Below, piece after piece: positions 55,838 to 62,797 of a DNA stretch of 64,000 nt (its first letter is position 1; each line of letters opens with the position of its first letter). This DNA is from Jiangella gansuensis DSM 44835 (GTDB lineage: Bacteria > Actinomycetota > Actinomycetes > Jiangellales > Jiangellaceae): contig NZ_KI911782.1 in the NCBI RefSeq assembly GCF_000515395.1, positions 4,928,070-4,992,069 on the forward strand, read 5' to 3'. A program made the position numbers and the translations under genes. The notes under the pieces were generated by a model. The model saw only the letters and a program-made list of their open reading frames with translations. It had not been told where the DNA came from and searched no databases.

Positions 55838-57147
55838 CAGCCCTGGTTCTCCCAGTAGTCGCGCTGCTGGGCGGCGATCTGCTCGATGAACTCGTCCACC
55901 GACACCCGGCCGGTCATGAGCTCGAGGTTCAGCGGCTGAAAGATCTTGGTGTCGAAGTCGGAGTGGTCGCCGAGCACACCGTCGGTGATCTTGCTGAGGC
56001 TCTTGCTCTGCAGCAGCTCGTTGACGTCGGCCAGCTGCGGCGGTACGTCGATGTCCGCCCGCGGGGTGAGGTTCGCGGCATCGGTGGAGATCGGGGAGAG
56101 CCGGTCCTTGTTGAGGAAGTAGGCGATGAACTCGGAGGCGGCGTCGGCGCCGTCTGCCGGGCCGGGGATCGCGAATCCGATGACACTGGCCGGCAGGGAG
56201 TCGTCGCTGCCCAGCGTCGGGAAGTTGAACGACCGGTACTCGAACTCCGGCGCCGCGAACTCGCCGGTCTCCGTGGGTGCCCAGCTGCCCATGTAGAGGA
56301 AGTCGGCGTCACCCTGGGCCCACTGCGTCTGGACGGCGGGGAACTTGCTGCTGTCGTAGCCGGGGATGAAGTGCGCCCCCGCGGCCAGCTGCTCGATGGC
56401 TGTGAGCGCCTCACGTACCTCGGGGGTGTCCCAGCCGGCGGCCTCCTCGTCCGACACCAGTTCGTTGAATCCGCCCGGGCCGAGCGCGCGGACCAGGGCC
56501 GTGGACGTCCAGTACTCCGCGTATCCGGCGATGTCGGCGTCCAGGGCGATGCCGCTGCGTCCGGCGGCCTTGGCGTCGGCCAGCAACGCCGTGAAGTCGT
56601 CCCAGGTGGCCGGCGGGTTCGCCGCGACGTCCGGCAGCGCCGTCGCGTCGTACCAGACCGTGTAGCCGATCACCTCGTACGGCACCAGGAAGCGTTCGCC
56701 GTCGTCGGCGGTGGTGAACATGTCGTACTTGTCGGTGAGCGCGTCGGCGACGGTGAGGTCCTCGCCGGGGATCTCCATGTCGTAGACGTCGCCGAGCGGC
56801 GTGAACTGGTCGTTGCCGACGATGGCGTTGCTGATCGTGAAGTACTGCTGGTCGATGAGGTCGGGCACGTCGCCGCCGCGCAGGGCCGCCAGCAGCTTGG
56901 TGATGTTGTCGCGGCCCTGCCACTCGACGTTCACGGTGATGCCGGTGTCCTGCTCGAACGCCTCGATGGCCTGTGCGATCACCTGGGCCTGCGGCTCCTT
57001 CTCCTGCCACATCGACCAGTAGGTCAGCTCGTCCGAGGAACCGGCCGCCGAATCATCGGAGCCGCAGGCAGCCGTGGCCGTGACCAACATCAGCGCGAAC
57101 GCGAGCGCAACCCGGCCCTCGCGGCGGACTCGGTATCGCATCGGCAC
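55837..57147 (-). CDS. Extracellular solute-binding lipoprotein (sugar type)
   Basis: Family 1 binding protein (436 aa). The N-terminus is a lipoprotein signal with T-A-A-C-G-S-D-D as lipobox, then a typical W-x-x-x-G-R-D-N-I-T-K-L-L-A-A-L-R-G-G-D-V-P-D core. GTG 57147 has AAGGGA 5 nt upstream; ATG 57141 is also possible. It delivers the ligand to the two permeases. Ligand unknown, an acid sugar or glycan derivative by context. Confidence 0.92.
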   Translation of the reverse strand: MPMRYRVRREGRVALAFALMLVTATAACGSDDSAAGSSDELTYWSMWQEKEPQAQVIAQAIEAFEQDTGITVNVEWQGRDNITKLLAALRGGDVPDLIDQQYFTISNAIVGNDQFTPLGDVYDMEIPGEDLTVADALTDKYDMFTTADDGERFLVPYEVIGYTVWYDATALPDVAANPPATWDDFTALLADAKAAGRSGIALDADIAGYAEYWTSTALVRALGPGGFNELVSDEEAAGWDTPEVREALTAIEQLAAGAHFIPGYDSSKFPAVQTQWAQGDADFLYMGSWAPTETGEFAAPEFEYRSFNFPTLGSDDSLPASVIGFAIPGPADGADAASEFIAYFLNKDRLSPISTDAANLTPRADIDVPPQLADVNELLQSKSLSKITDGVLGDHSDFDTKIFQPLNLELMTGRVSVDEFIEQIAAQQRDYWENQG

Positions 57148-57164
57148 GAGATTCCCTTCGTCGT

Positions 57165-57181
57165 GTCCTGAAGAGCGGGAC
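57165..57181. promoter_or_regulatory. Operator-like 17-mer, importer side
   Basis: GTCCTGAAGAGCGGGAC, 18 nt upstream of the solute-binding-protein start, matches a second site at 57322-57338 in 14 of 17 positions. Both have GTCC...GGGAC ends. Confidence 0.55.
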
Positions 57182-57288
57182 AGTAGACCATTTTGTTGTC
57201 TGATCGGCACGCTAGGGGCTGCGGCAGAACACTGTCAACAGCGTCTTTCTGGAGTTTTCGGCCTGTTCACCCCGATGCCACAACGTTG

Positions 57289-57302
57289 ACGACAGCTGTC
57301 GT
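57289..57302. promoter_or_regulatory. 14-bp perfect palindrome in divergent promoter
   Basis: ACGACAGCTGTCGT, a perfect palindrome whose symmetry extends with a one-base bulge to GTT...AAC. It lies 33 nt before the enzyme-side 17-mer in the divergent region; possible second operator. Confidence 0.5.
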
Positions 57303-57321
57303 AACGCTAAAGTGGTTCGCT

Positions 57322-57338
57322 GTCCTGACAAGTGGGAC
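57322..57338. promoter_or_regulatory. Operator-like 17-mer, enzyme side
   Basis: GTCCTGACAAGTGGGAC, 31 nt upstream of the SDR start. The distance to the importer-side copy is 157 bp, close to 15 helical turns, which places both on one face. Confidence 0.55.
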
Positions 57339-57369
57339 GGCCAGGGATCAGAACGGATCGAGGTCGCTC

Positions 57370-58260
57370 GTGAACCACACCGCACCACCCGCGCCACCCG
57401 CTCCAGCGCCCGGCGACCTCGCCGGCCACACGGTGCTCGTCACCGGCGGGACCGGTCCGGCCATCGCCTCCGGCCTGTGCCAGGCCCTGCACGCGGCCGG
57501 CGCCCAGCTCGTCGTCAACGGCCTGACCGACGACGACGTGCGCGCCACCGTCGCGCGGTATCCCGGAGCCGTCGGGGTGGTCGGCGACGTCTCCCGGCCC
57601 GACGACGCCGATCGGCTGATCGCCGAGGCCACCGAGCGATGCGGTCCGCTGACCGGCCTGGTCAACAACGCCGGCATCGGCCTGGCCGAGCCCATGACCG
57701 AGGTCACAGACGAGCAGTTCGACCGAGTGGTCGACACCGACTTCCGCGGGGTCTGGCTGACCAGCCGAGCCTTCGCCCGCACGGTCGTGGCCCGCGGCGG
57801 CACCGGCGCCATCGTCAACATCTCGTCGGTCCACGCGGCCAAGACCATCGGCCGGTTCGGCGTCTACGCAGCCGCCAAGGCCGGGGTCGAGGGGCTGACC
57901 CGCGGCCTGGCCGTCGACCTCGGCCCGGCTGGGGTGCGCTGCAACGCCATCGCCCCCGGCTACGTCCCCGCCGACCGTTCACTCGCACCGCCGGAGCATC
58001 CGGTGCACACGACGTCCTGGCGCGACGCCCACACCCGTGGCGAGCAGGCCCTGCACCGGGTCATCGAGCCGATCGACTGCGGGTGGGCGGCCGCGTTCCT
58101 GCTCTCCGAACGCAGCCGGTGCATCACCGGCCAGGTGCTCACCGTCGACGCCGGGCTCACCGCGCTGCTCTACAACGGCGACATGACCGCCCGCATCCAC
58201 GCCGACGGGCAACGGTTCGCCCGAGCCGCCCGGGAGCAGTCCACGGGCGGCACTCCATGA
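57370..58260 (+). CDS. Short-chain dehydrogenase of the catabolic island
   Basis: SDR of 296 residues (GTG start after GAGG). Catalytic Y-A-A-A-K and N-I-S-S-V are intact, with V-N-N-A-G. The cofactor motif is unusual: T-G-G-T-G-P-A-I-A in place of T-G-x-x-x-G-I-G. A ~30-residue C-terminal extension follows the usual D-A-G-L end. It is the first gene of a coupled run (ATGA overlap into the enolase gene) and likely oxidises a sugar or sugar-acid hydroxyl. Confidence 0.85.
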   Translation: MNHTAPPAPPAPAPGDLAGHTVLVTGGTGPAIASGLCQALHAAGAQLVVNGLTDDDVRATVARYPGAVGVVGDVSRPDDADRLIAEATERCGPLTGLVNNAGIGLAEPMTEVTDEQFDRVVDTDFRGVWLTSRAFARTVVARGGTGAIVNISSVHAAKTIGRFGVYAAAKAGVEGLTRGLAVDLGPAGVRCNAIAPGYVPADRSLAPPEHPVHTTSWRDAHTRGEQALHRVIEPIDCGWAAAFLLSERSRCITGQVLTVDAGLTALLYNGDMTARIHADGQRFARAAREQSTGGTP

Positions 58261-59405
58261 CGACGCCCACGCGCATCGAACGCATCCGCGCCACCGAGGT
58301 GGTCGTGCCGGCCCGGCCGGGCGCCGTGGACTCGCCGTCCATCGACCGGCCACTGCACAACCTGCCGTGGAAGGGCGCGGCCAGCTGGTCCGTGCAGTTC
58401 GACCGGATGCCCAAGGTGATCCTCGAACTGGAGCTACACGACGGAACTGTCGGGCTGGGTGAGCTCTACCGGGGACACGATTGGGACGTCGTCGACGCCG
58501 TCGCCGCCGGCCTCGTCGGGCGGGACGTCCGGACGATCAGCCTGCAGGAACCACCGGTCGCACGCACGCACGAGTTCGACGGCTTCGAGATGGCGCTGTG
58601 GGACGTCTATGCGCGCTCGGCCGGGCTGCGGGTCGTCGACCTCCTCGGTGGTCCGCTGCGCGACCGGGTAGCGGTCAGCGCCTGGTCGAGCCACCGCGAG
58701 GTGGCCGAGATCGGTGACGTGGTCCGCCCGTTCGCCGCGGCCGGCTTCACGAACGTGAAACTGAAGTGCTCGCTCGACGACGACGTCGTGGCGTGGTGCG
58801 CGGCCATCGCCGAGCACGCGCCGGGAATGTCCGTGGTGCTCGACCCCAACGGCCGGTTCGAGCGGCTCGCCGACGCCCGTGCCATCGGACTGGCGCTGGC
58901 CGAGATCGGCAACGTCGCCTGCCTGGAGGACCCGATCCCGCACTGGGCCGTGGACGACTGGGTCGAGCTGCGCCGTGCGCTGCCGATCCCGCTGGCCCGG
59001 CACCTCTCTCTGGCGCACCCGCAGTTCGCCCACCGCGGCAGCGAACTGGTCGCCGTCCTACGCCGGGGCAGCGCGGACATGCTGAACCTCACCGCGGGCC
59101 TGAACGACTTCCGCCGTCTCGACCACGTGGCGGACGTGTTCAACCTGACGACCTGGCACGGGTCACAGGTGGATCTCGGCATCGCGGAAGCGGCCTACCT
59201 GCACTCCTGCGCCGCGGCCCGCACCTGCGTGGAGCCCAGCGACGTCTTCGGCCGGCTGATCCGCTCGCACGACCTGCTGCGCGAACCGCTGCGCATCGAA
59301 CCGCCGTACGCGTACCTGCCCGAAGGACCCGGCCTGGGCGTCAGCCTCGACGAGGCGGCGCGGCTGGAGTTCCGCACCGTCGACAAGGAGTACCTGGCCC
59401 GATGA
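58257..59405 (+). CDS. Enolase-superfamily (mandelate racemase/muconate-lactonising-like) enzyme
   Basis: Protein of 382 residues with the two-domain enolase fold. The barrel carries V-K-L-K (KxK base pair) and metal-site V-L-D-P-N-G and L-E-D-P-I-P. Where most relatives have a third acidic ligand, A-R-H-L-S-L is seen, so metal binding may differ. W-H-G-S-Q-V-D-L-G-I provides a second-side base region. An acid-sugar dehydratase is the best guess. MenC (also this superfamily) is less likely from length and operon. It overlaps the SDR and RidA genes by 3-4 nt. Confidence 0.8.
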   Translation: MTTPTRIERIRATEVVVPARPGAVDSPSIDRPLHNLPWKGAASWSVQFDRMPKVILELELHDGTVGLGELYRGHDWDVVDAVAAGLVGRDVRTISLQEPPVARTHEFDGFEMALWDVYARSAGLRVVDLLGGPLRDRVAVSAWSSHREVAEIGDVVRPFAAAGFTNVKLKCSLDDDVVAWCAAIAEHAPGMSVVLDPNGRFERLADARAIGLALAEIGNVACLEDPIPHWAVDDWVELRRALPIPLARHLSLAHPQFAHRGSELVAVLRRGSADMLNLTAGLNDFRRLDHVADVFNLTTWHGSQVDLGIAEAAYLHSCAAARTCVEPSDVFGRLIRSHDLLREPLRIEPPYAYLPEGPGLGVSLDEAARLEFRTVDKEYLAR

Positions 59406-59806
59406 GCAGATCCGACCCCCGCCCGCGCAAGGAGCTACCGGCCGGTGCCGGTCAGCACGCCACGGCCGGGCCCTATTCGCCGGTGCTGGTGATCCACACG
59501 GACCGGCTCGTGGTCATCTCCGGGCAGGCCGCTATCGCCCCCGACGGGTCGGTGACCGGCCGGGACATCGAGGAGCAGACCCACGCGACCCTGGAGAACT
59601 GCCGCCGGCAGCTGGCCACCGCGGGCTGCACGTTCGCCGACGTCGTCAAGGTCACCGGCTACCTGACCGACCTCTCACAATGGCAGCGGTTCAACGCCGT
59701 CTACGAGACCTACCTGCCCGAACCGCGTCCAGTACGCACCGTCGTGGGCGCGGCGCTGCTGGACGGACTGCTCGTCGAGGTGGAGATGTGGGCCGTCGCT
59801 CCGTGA
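59402..59806 (+). CDS. RidA/YjgF-family protein
   Basis: Small trimeric-type enamine/imine deaminase family member (134 aa): G-P-Y-S-P-V-L-V, V-I-S-G-Q-A-A-I, T-x-A-T-L-E-N-C-R-R-Q-L-A-T-A-G and R-P-V-R-T-V-V-G-A. The Arg that positions the substrate is present. Coupled to the enolase gene by ATGA overlap. In this operon it may hydrolyse an imine or enamine intermediate. Confidence 0.9.
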   Translation: MSRSDPRPRKELPAGAGQHATAGPYSPVLVIHTDRLVVISGQAAIAPDGSVTGRDIEEQTHATLENCRRQLATAGCTFADVVKVTGYLTDLSQWQRFNAVYETYLPEPRPVRTVVGAALLDGLLVEVEMWAVAP

Positions 59807-59813
59807 GGCGCCG

Positions 59814-60578
59814 ATGACGTACTGGGAACACCTGACCTCCGCGCGGCTCGGTGCCGTCGAGCAGGCGGTGCCGGTCGTGCTGCCGCTGGGCGCCGTCGAG
59901 CAGCACGGGCCGCACCTGCCGCTGGCCACCGACCGCATGATCGTCGACCACTTCTGCCGGGAGCTCGACCGCCGGCTGGGCGACGAGGTGCTGATCCTGC
60001 CGACCATCTCGGTGGGCTACTCGCGCCACCACGACGACTTCCCGGGCACGCTGTCGCTGAGCCACGAGACCCTGCTGCGCCAGATCGTCGAGACCGCCGG
60101 TTCCGCGCTGGAGCTGGGCATGTCGAACCTGCTCCTCCTCAACGCGCACGGCGGCAACGAGGGCATCGGCCAAGTGGCGCTGGAACACCTCGGTCACCGC
60201 TGGCCCGACCGCACCATCGTGCGGACCACCTGGTGGCAGGTGGCCGCGGATGCCCTGTTGGAGCTGAGCACCACCGGCCCGGGCGGCGTCGGACACGCCT
60301 GCGAGCTGGAGACGTCGCTGCTGCTGTCGTTCGCCGCGCCGCTGGTCGACACGTCGGCCATCCCGGCCCGGGCGAACACCAGCGCCTACAGCTGGGACGT
60401 CGCGGACATGCTGCGCGGTGCGCCCGCCATCGCGTACCGGCGGTTCGCGGACGTGTCACCGACCGGCGTGTTCGGCGACCCCCGCGCGGCCACGGCCGAG
60501 AAGGGCGCCCGGATCAGCGAGGTCGTGTCGGACCGGCTGGTCGGCCTGGTCCGCTCCCTGCGGGCGGGACCGCGATGA
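59814..60578 (+). CDS. Creatininase-family metal-dependent hydrolase
   Basis: Creatininase/MftE-type amidohydrolase (254 aa). Metal motifs: V-E-Q-H-G-P-H-L-P-L-A-T-D, H-H-D-D-F-P-G-T-L-S-L and N-A-H-G-G-N-E, with H-A-C-E-L-E-T-S-L-L. Family members open cyclic amides or related rings. Gene order suggests it acts on a cyclic intermediate such as a lactam or lactone of the imported compound. It overlaps the DapA-like gene (ATGA). Confidence 0.88.
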   Translation: MTYWEHLTSARLGAVEQAVPVVLPLGAVEQHGPHLPLATDRMIVDHFCRELDRRLGDEVLILPTISVGYSRHHDDFPGTLSLSHETLLRQIVETAGSALELGMSNLLLLNAHGGNEGIGQVALEHLGHRWPDRTIVRTTWWQVAADALLELSTTGPGGVGHACELETSLLLSFAAPLVDTSAIPARANTSAYSWDVADMLRGAPAIAYRRFADVSPTGVFGDPRAATAEKGARISEVVSDRLVGLVRSLRAGPR

Positions 60579-61495
60579 CGCCCGGCCGCATCGGCGGCGT
60601 CGCCCCGGTGCTCGAGGTTCCGTTCACCATCGCTGGTGAGGTGGACGAGGCCGGCTTCGCCCGCGTGGTCGACCACGTCCTCGGCACCGGGGTCACGGCG
60701 GTGATGTTCCCCGGATTCGCGTCGGAGTTCCACAAGCTCGACGACGCCGAACGCGACCGGCTCACCGGCATCCTGCTGGAACGCACGGCCGGGCGCGAGG
60801 CCGCCGCGATCGTGTCGGTGCCCGACCACGCCACCGCGATCGCGGTCCGCCGCGCCCGAGCCGCCGTCGGCGCCGGCGCGGACGCGATCAACCTGCTGCC
60901 GCCGCACTTCCTGTCGCCGCCAGGCGCGCAGGTGCTCGCACACGTCGAGGCGGTCCTCGACGCCGTGCCGTCGACACCCGTCGTCCTGCAGTACGCCCCG
61001 GCCCAGACCGGCACCGTCCTGAGCCCGCGGAGCATCCGCGACCTCGCCGGCCGGCACCCGAACCTGCGCTTCGTCAAGGTGGAAGCGGTACCGCCGGGTC
61101 CGGTCATCACCGCGCTGGGCGACGGCGACCCGCCGATTCCCTGCCTCGTCGGCTACGCGGGAGTCCAGTTGCCCGACGCGCTGCGGCGCGGGACCGCCGG
61201 CGTCCAACCCGGCTGCTCGTTCGTGGAGCTGTACGTGCGGATCTGGGACCTCTGGTCGGCCGGCGACACCGACGCGGCGCTCGCCTTGCACACCCGGATG
61301 CTCCCGTACCTCGCCTCGTGGATGCAGGACGTGGAGCTGGTCATCCAGGCGGAAAAGACGATCTCGCAACGCCGCGGGCTGATCGACCACGACGTGTGCC
61401 GTGCGCCGTACCGCCCGCTCGACGCGTACGAGTCCGCCCTGGTGGAACGCTTCCTCGACGAGTTCGGCGACCTGCTGCCGCCGGTGACCCGCTGA
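60575..61495 (+). CDS. DapA-family (class I aldolase-like) protein
   Basis: DHDPS/NAL superfamily barrel of 306 residues. The Schiff-base lysine is in F-V-K-V-E-A-V, the Tyr in V-L-Q-Y-A-P, and G-F-A-S-E-F-H-K-L replaces the usual G-T-T-G-E. This replacement and the context argue against lysine biosynthesis. A keto-deoxy-acid aldolase or dehydratase ending the island pathway is inferred. Confidence 0.82.
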   Translation: MTPGRIGGVAPVLEVPFTIAGEVDEAGFARVVDHVLGTGVTAVMFPGFASEFHKLDDAERDRLTGILLERTAGREAAAIVSVPDHATAIAVRRARAAVGAGADAINLLPPHFLSPPGAQVLAHVEAVLDAVPSTPVVLQYAPAQTGTVLSPRSIRDLAGRHPNLRFVKVEAVPPGPVITALGDGDPPIPCLVGYAGVQLPDALRRGTAGVQPGCSFVELYVRIWDLWSAGDTDAALALHTRMLPYLASWMQDVELVIQAEKTISQRRGLIDHDVCRAPYRPLDAYESALVERFLDEFGDLLPPVTR

Positions 61496-61543
61496 CGGTC
61501 CCGGCGACGCCACCCGGTGCTGCCGGCCGCAGCGCCGCGGCAT

Positions 61544-61549
61544 TAGCGT
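61544..61549 (+). promoter_or_regulatory. menB -10 element (leaderless)
   Basis: TAGCGT, 7 nt before GTG 61557. This is the basis for preferring that start over GTG 61548. Confidence 0.5.
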
Positions 61550-61556
61550 GATCCAC

Positions 61557-62468
61557 GTGACGACCCAACCGTTCGACCCCGCTCACTGGCGCCCGGTAGA
61601 GGGCTTCGACTTCACCGACATCACGTACCACCGGCAGGTCGCCGCGGGCCACGACCAGGGCACCGTCCGGATCGCCTTCGACCGGCCGGAGGTACGCAAC
61701 GCGTTCCGCCCGCACACCGTCGACGAGCTGTACCGGGCCCTGGACCACGCCCGCATGACCCCGGACGTCGGCTGCGTCCTGCTCACCGGCAACGGGCCGT
61801 CACCGAAGGACGGCGGATGGGCGTTCTGCTCCGGCGGCGACCAGCGCATCAGAGGCCGGACCGGTTACCAATACGCCAGCGGCGACTCCGTCGAGACCGT
61901 CGATCCCGCCCGCGCCGGACGGCTGCACATCCTCGAGGTCCAGCGGCTGATCCGGTTCATGCCGAAGGTCGTCATCGCGGTCGTCCCGGGCTGGGCCGCC
62001 GGCGGCGGGCACAGCCTGCACGTCGTCTGCGACCTCACCCTCGCCAGCGCCGAACACGCCCGCTTCAAGCAGACCGACGCCGACGTCGGCTCGTTCGACG
62101 GCGGGTACGGCTCGGCCTACCTCGCCCGGCAGGTGGGTCAGAAGTTCGCCCGCGAGGTCTTCTTCCTCGGTGACGAGTACAGCGCCGCCGACGCGCATCG
62201 CATGGGCATGGTCAACGCCGTGGTCCCGCACGCGGACCTGGAGACCGTCGCGCTCGCCTGGGCGGCGAAGATCAACGGCAAGAGCCCGACTGCCCAGCGG
62301 ATGCTGAAGTACGCCTTCAACGCCATCGACGACGGCATGGTCGGCCAACAGGTCTTCGCCGGCGAGGCGACCCGGCTCGCCTACATGACCGACGAGGCGG
62401 TCGAGGGCCGCGACGCGTTCCTGGAGAAGCGCGAGGCGGACTGGTCGCGCTTCCCGTGGTACTACTGA
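61557..62468 (+). CDS. menB: 1,4-dihydroxy-2-naphthoyl-CoA synthase
   Basis: Crotonase-fold enzyme (303 aa) that cyclises o-succinylbenzoyl-CoA. Signatures: R-P-E-V-R-N-A-F-R-P, F-C-S-G-G-D-Q-R-I-R-G, V-P-G-W-A-A-G-G-G-H-S-L-H-V-V, D-V-G-S-F-D-G-G-Y-G-S-A and D-W-S-R-F-P-W-Y-Y at the C-terminus. The long N-terminus and the Asp in D-V-G-S-F-D are MenB features. It is the first gene after the catabolic island and carries its own promoter. Confidence 0.96.
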   Translation: MTTQPFDPAHWRPVEGFDFTDITYHRQVAAGHDQGTVRIAFDRPEVRNAFRPHTVDELYRALDHARMTPDVGCVLLTGNGPSPKDGGWAFCSGGDQRIRGRTGYQYASGDSVETVDPARAGRLHILEVQRLIRFMPKVVIAVVPGWAAGGGHSLHVVCDLTLASAEHARFKQTDADVGSFDGGYGSAYLARQVGQKFAREVFFLGDEYSAADAHRMGMVNAVVPHADLETVALAWAAKINGKSPTAQRMLKYAFNAIDDGMVGQQVFAGEATRLAYMTDEAVEGRDAFLEKREADWSRFPWYY

Positions 62469-62474
62469 GCACCA

Positions 62475-62769
62475 ATGATCTCACCTCGAGTAGTAGACCC
62501 GTTCCTACTCACGGCAGGATCCCGGGGCGACGTCTACTGGGTGCGGCTGGAACCGGTCACCGGCTCGGAGCCGGACAAGACCCGCCCCGCGGTCATCGTC
62601 AGCAACGACGCGCTGAACCGCACAACCGAACGGTTGCGTCACGGGGTCGTCACCGTCGCGCCCGTCACCGGCAGCGTCCACCAGGTCCACACGTTCCAGG
62701 TCTGCCTCCCGGCCGGCACCGCTGCTGGCCCAACTCGATGCGGCCCTCCGAATCCACCTGAGGCTCTGA
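62475..62769 (+). pseudogene. Internally deleted MazF/PemK-type toxin gene
   Basis: The N-terminal half is good MazF: R-G-D-V-Y-W-V-R-L-E-P-V-T-G-S-E-P-D-K-T-R-P-A-V-I-V-S-N in short blocks, then V-T-V-A-P-V-T-G-S-V and F-Q-V-C-L-P-A. The central segment usually holding S-K-A-Q-A-E-Q-V-R is gone. In another frame the C-terminal L-L-A-Q-L-D-A-A-L-R-I-H-L-R-L follows and stops at 62769. An internal deletion of ~30 codons with frameshift is inferred. No antitoxin gene lies beside it. Confidence 0.8.
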
Positions 62770-62782
62770 ATCTCCGCTCCTC

Positions 62783-62788
62783 TAGGCT
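62783..62788 (+). promoter_or_regulatory. menE -10 element (leaderless)
   Basis: TAGGCT, 9 nt before ATG 62798, implying a leaderless menE transcript initiated after the mazF remnant. Confidence 0.5.
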
Positions 62789-62797
62789 GAACGTGCG

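Noticed and set aside
58257-59405. Enolase-family gene as MenC (o-succinylbenzoate synthase)
   Set aside because: It lies between menD and menB, but it is longer than usual MenC, is translationally coupled to SDR and RidA genes, and does not show the usual third acidic ligand.
60575-61495. DapA (lysine biosynthesis)
   Set aside because: Fold residues match the superfamily, but the G-T-T-G-E motif is replaced and the gene is in a catabolic operon without lysine genes.
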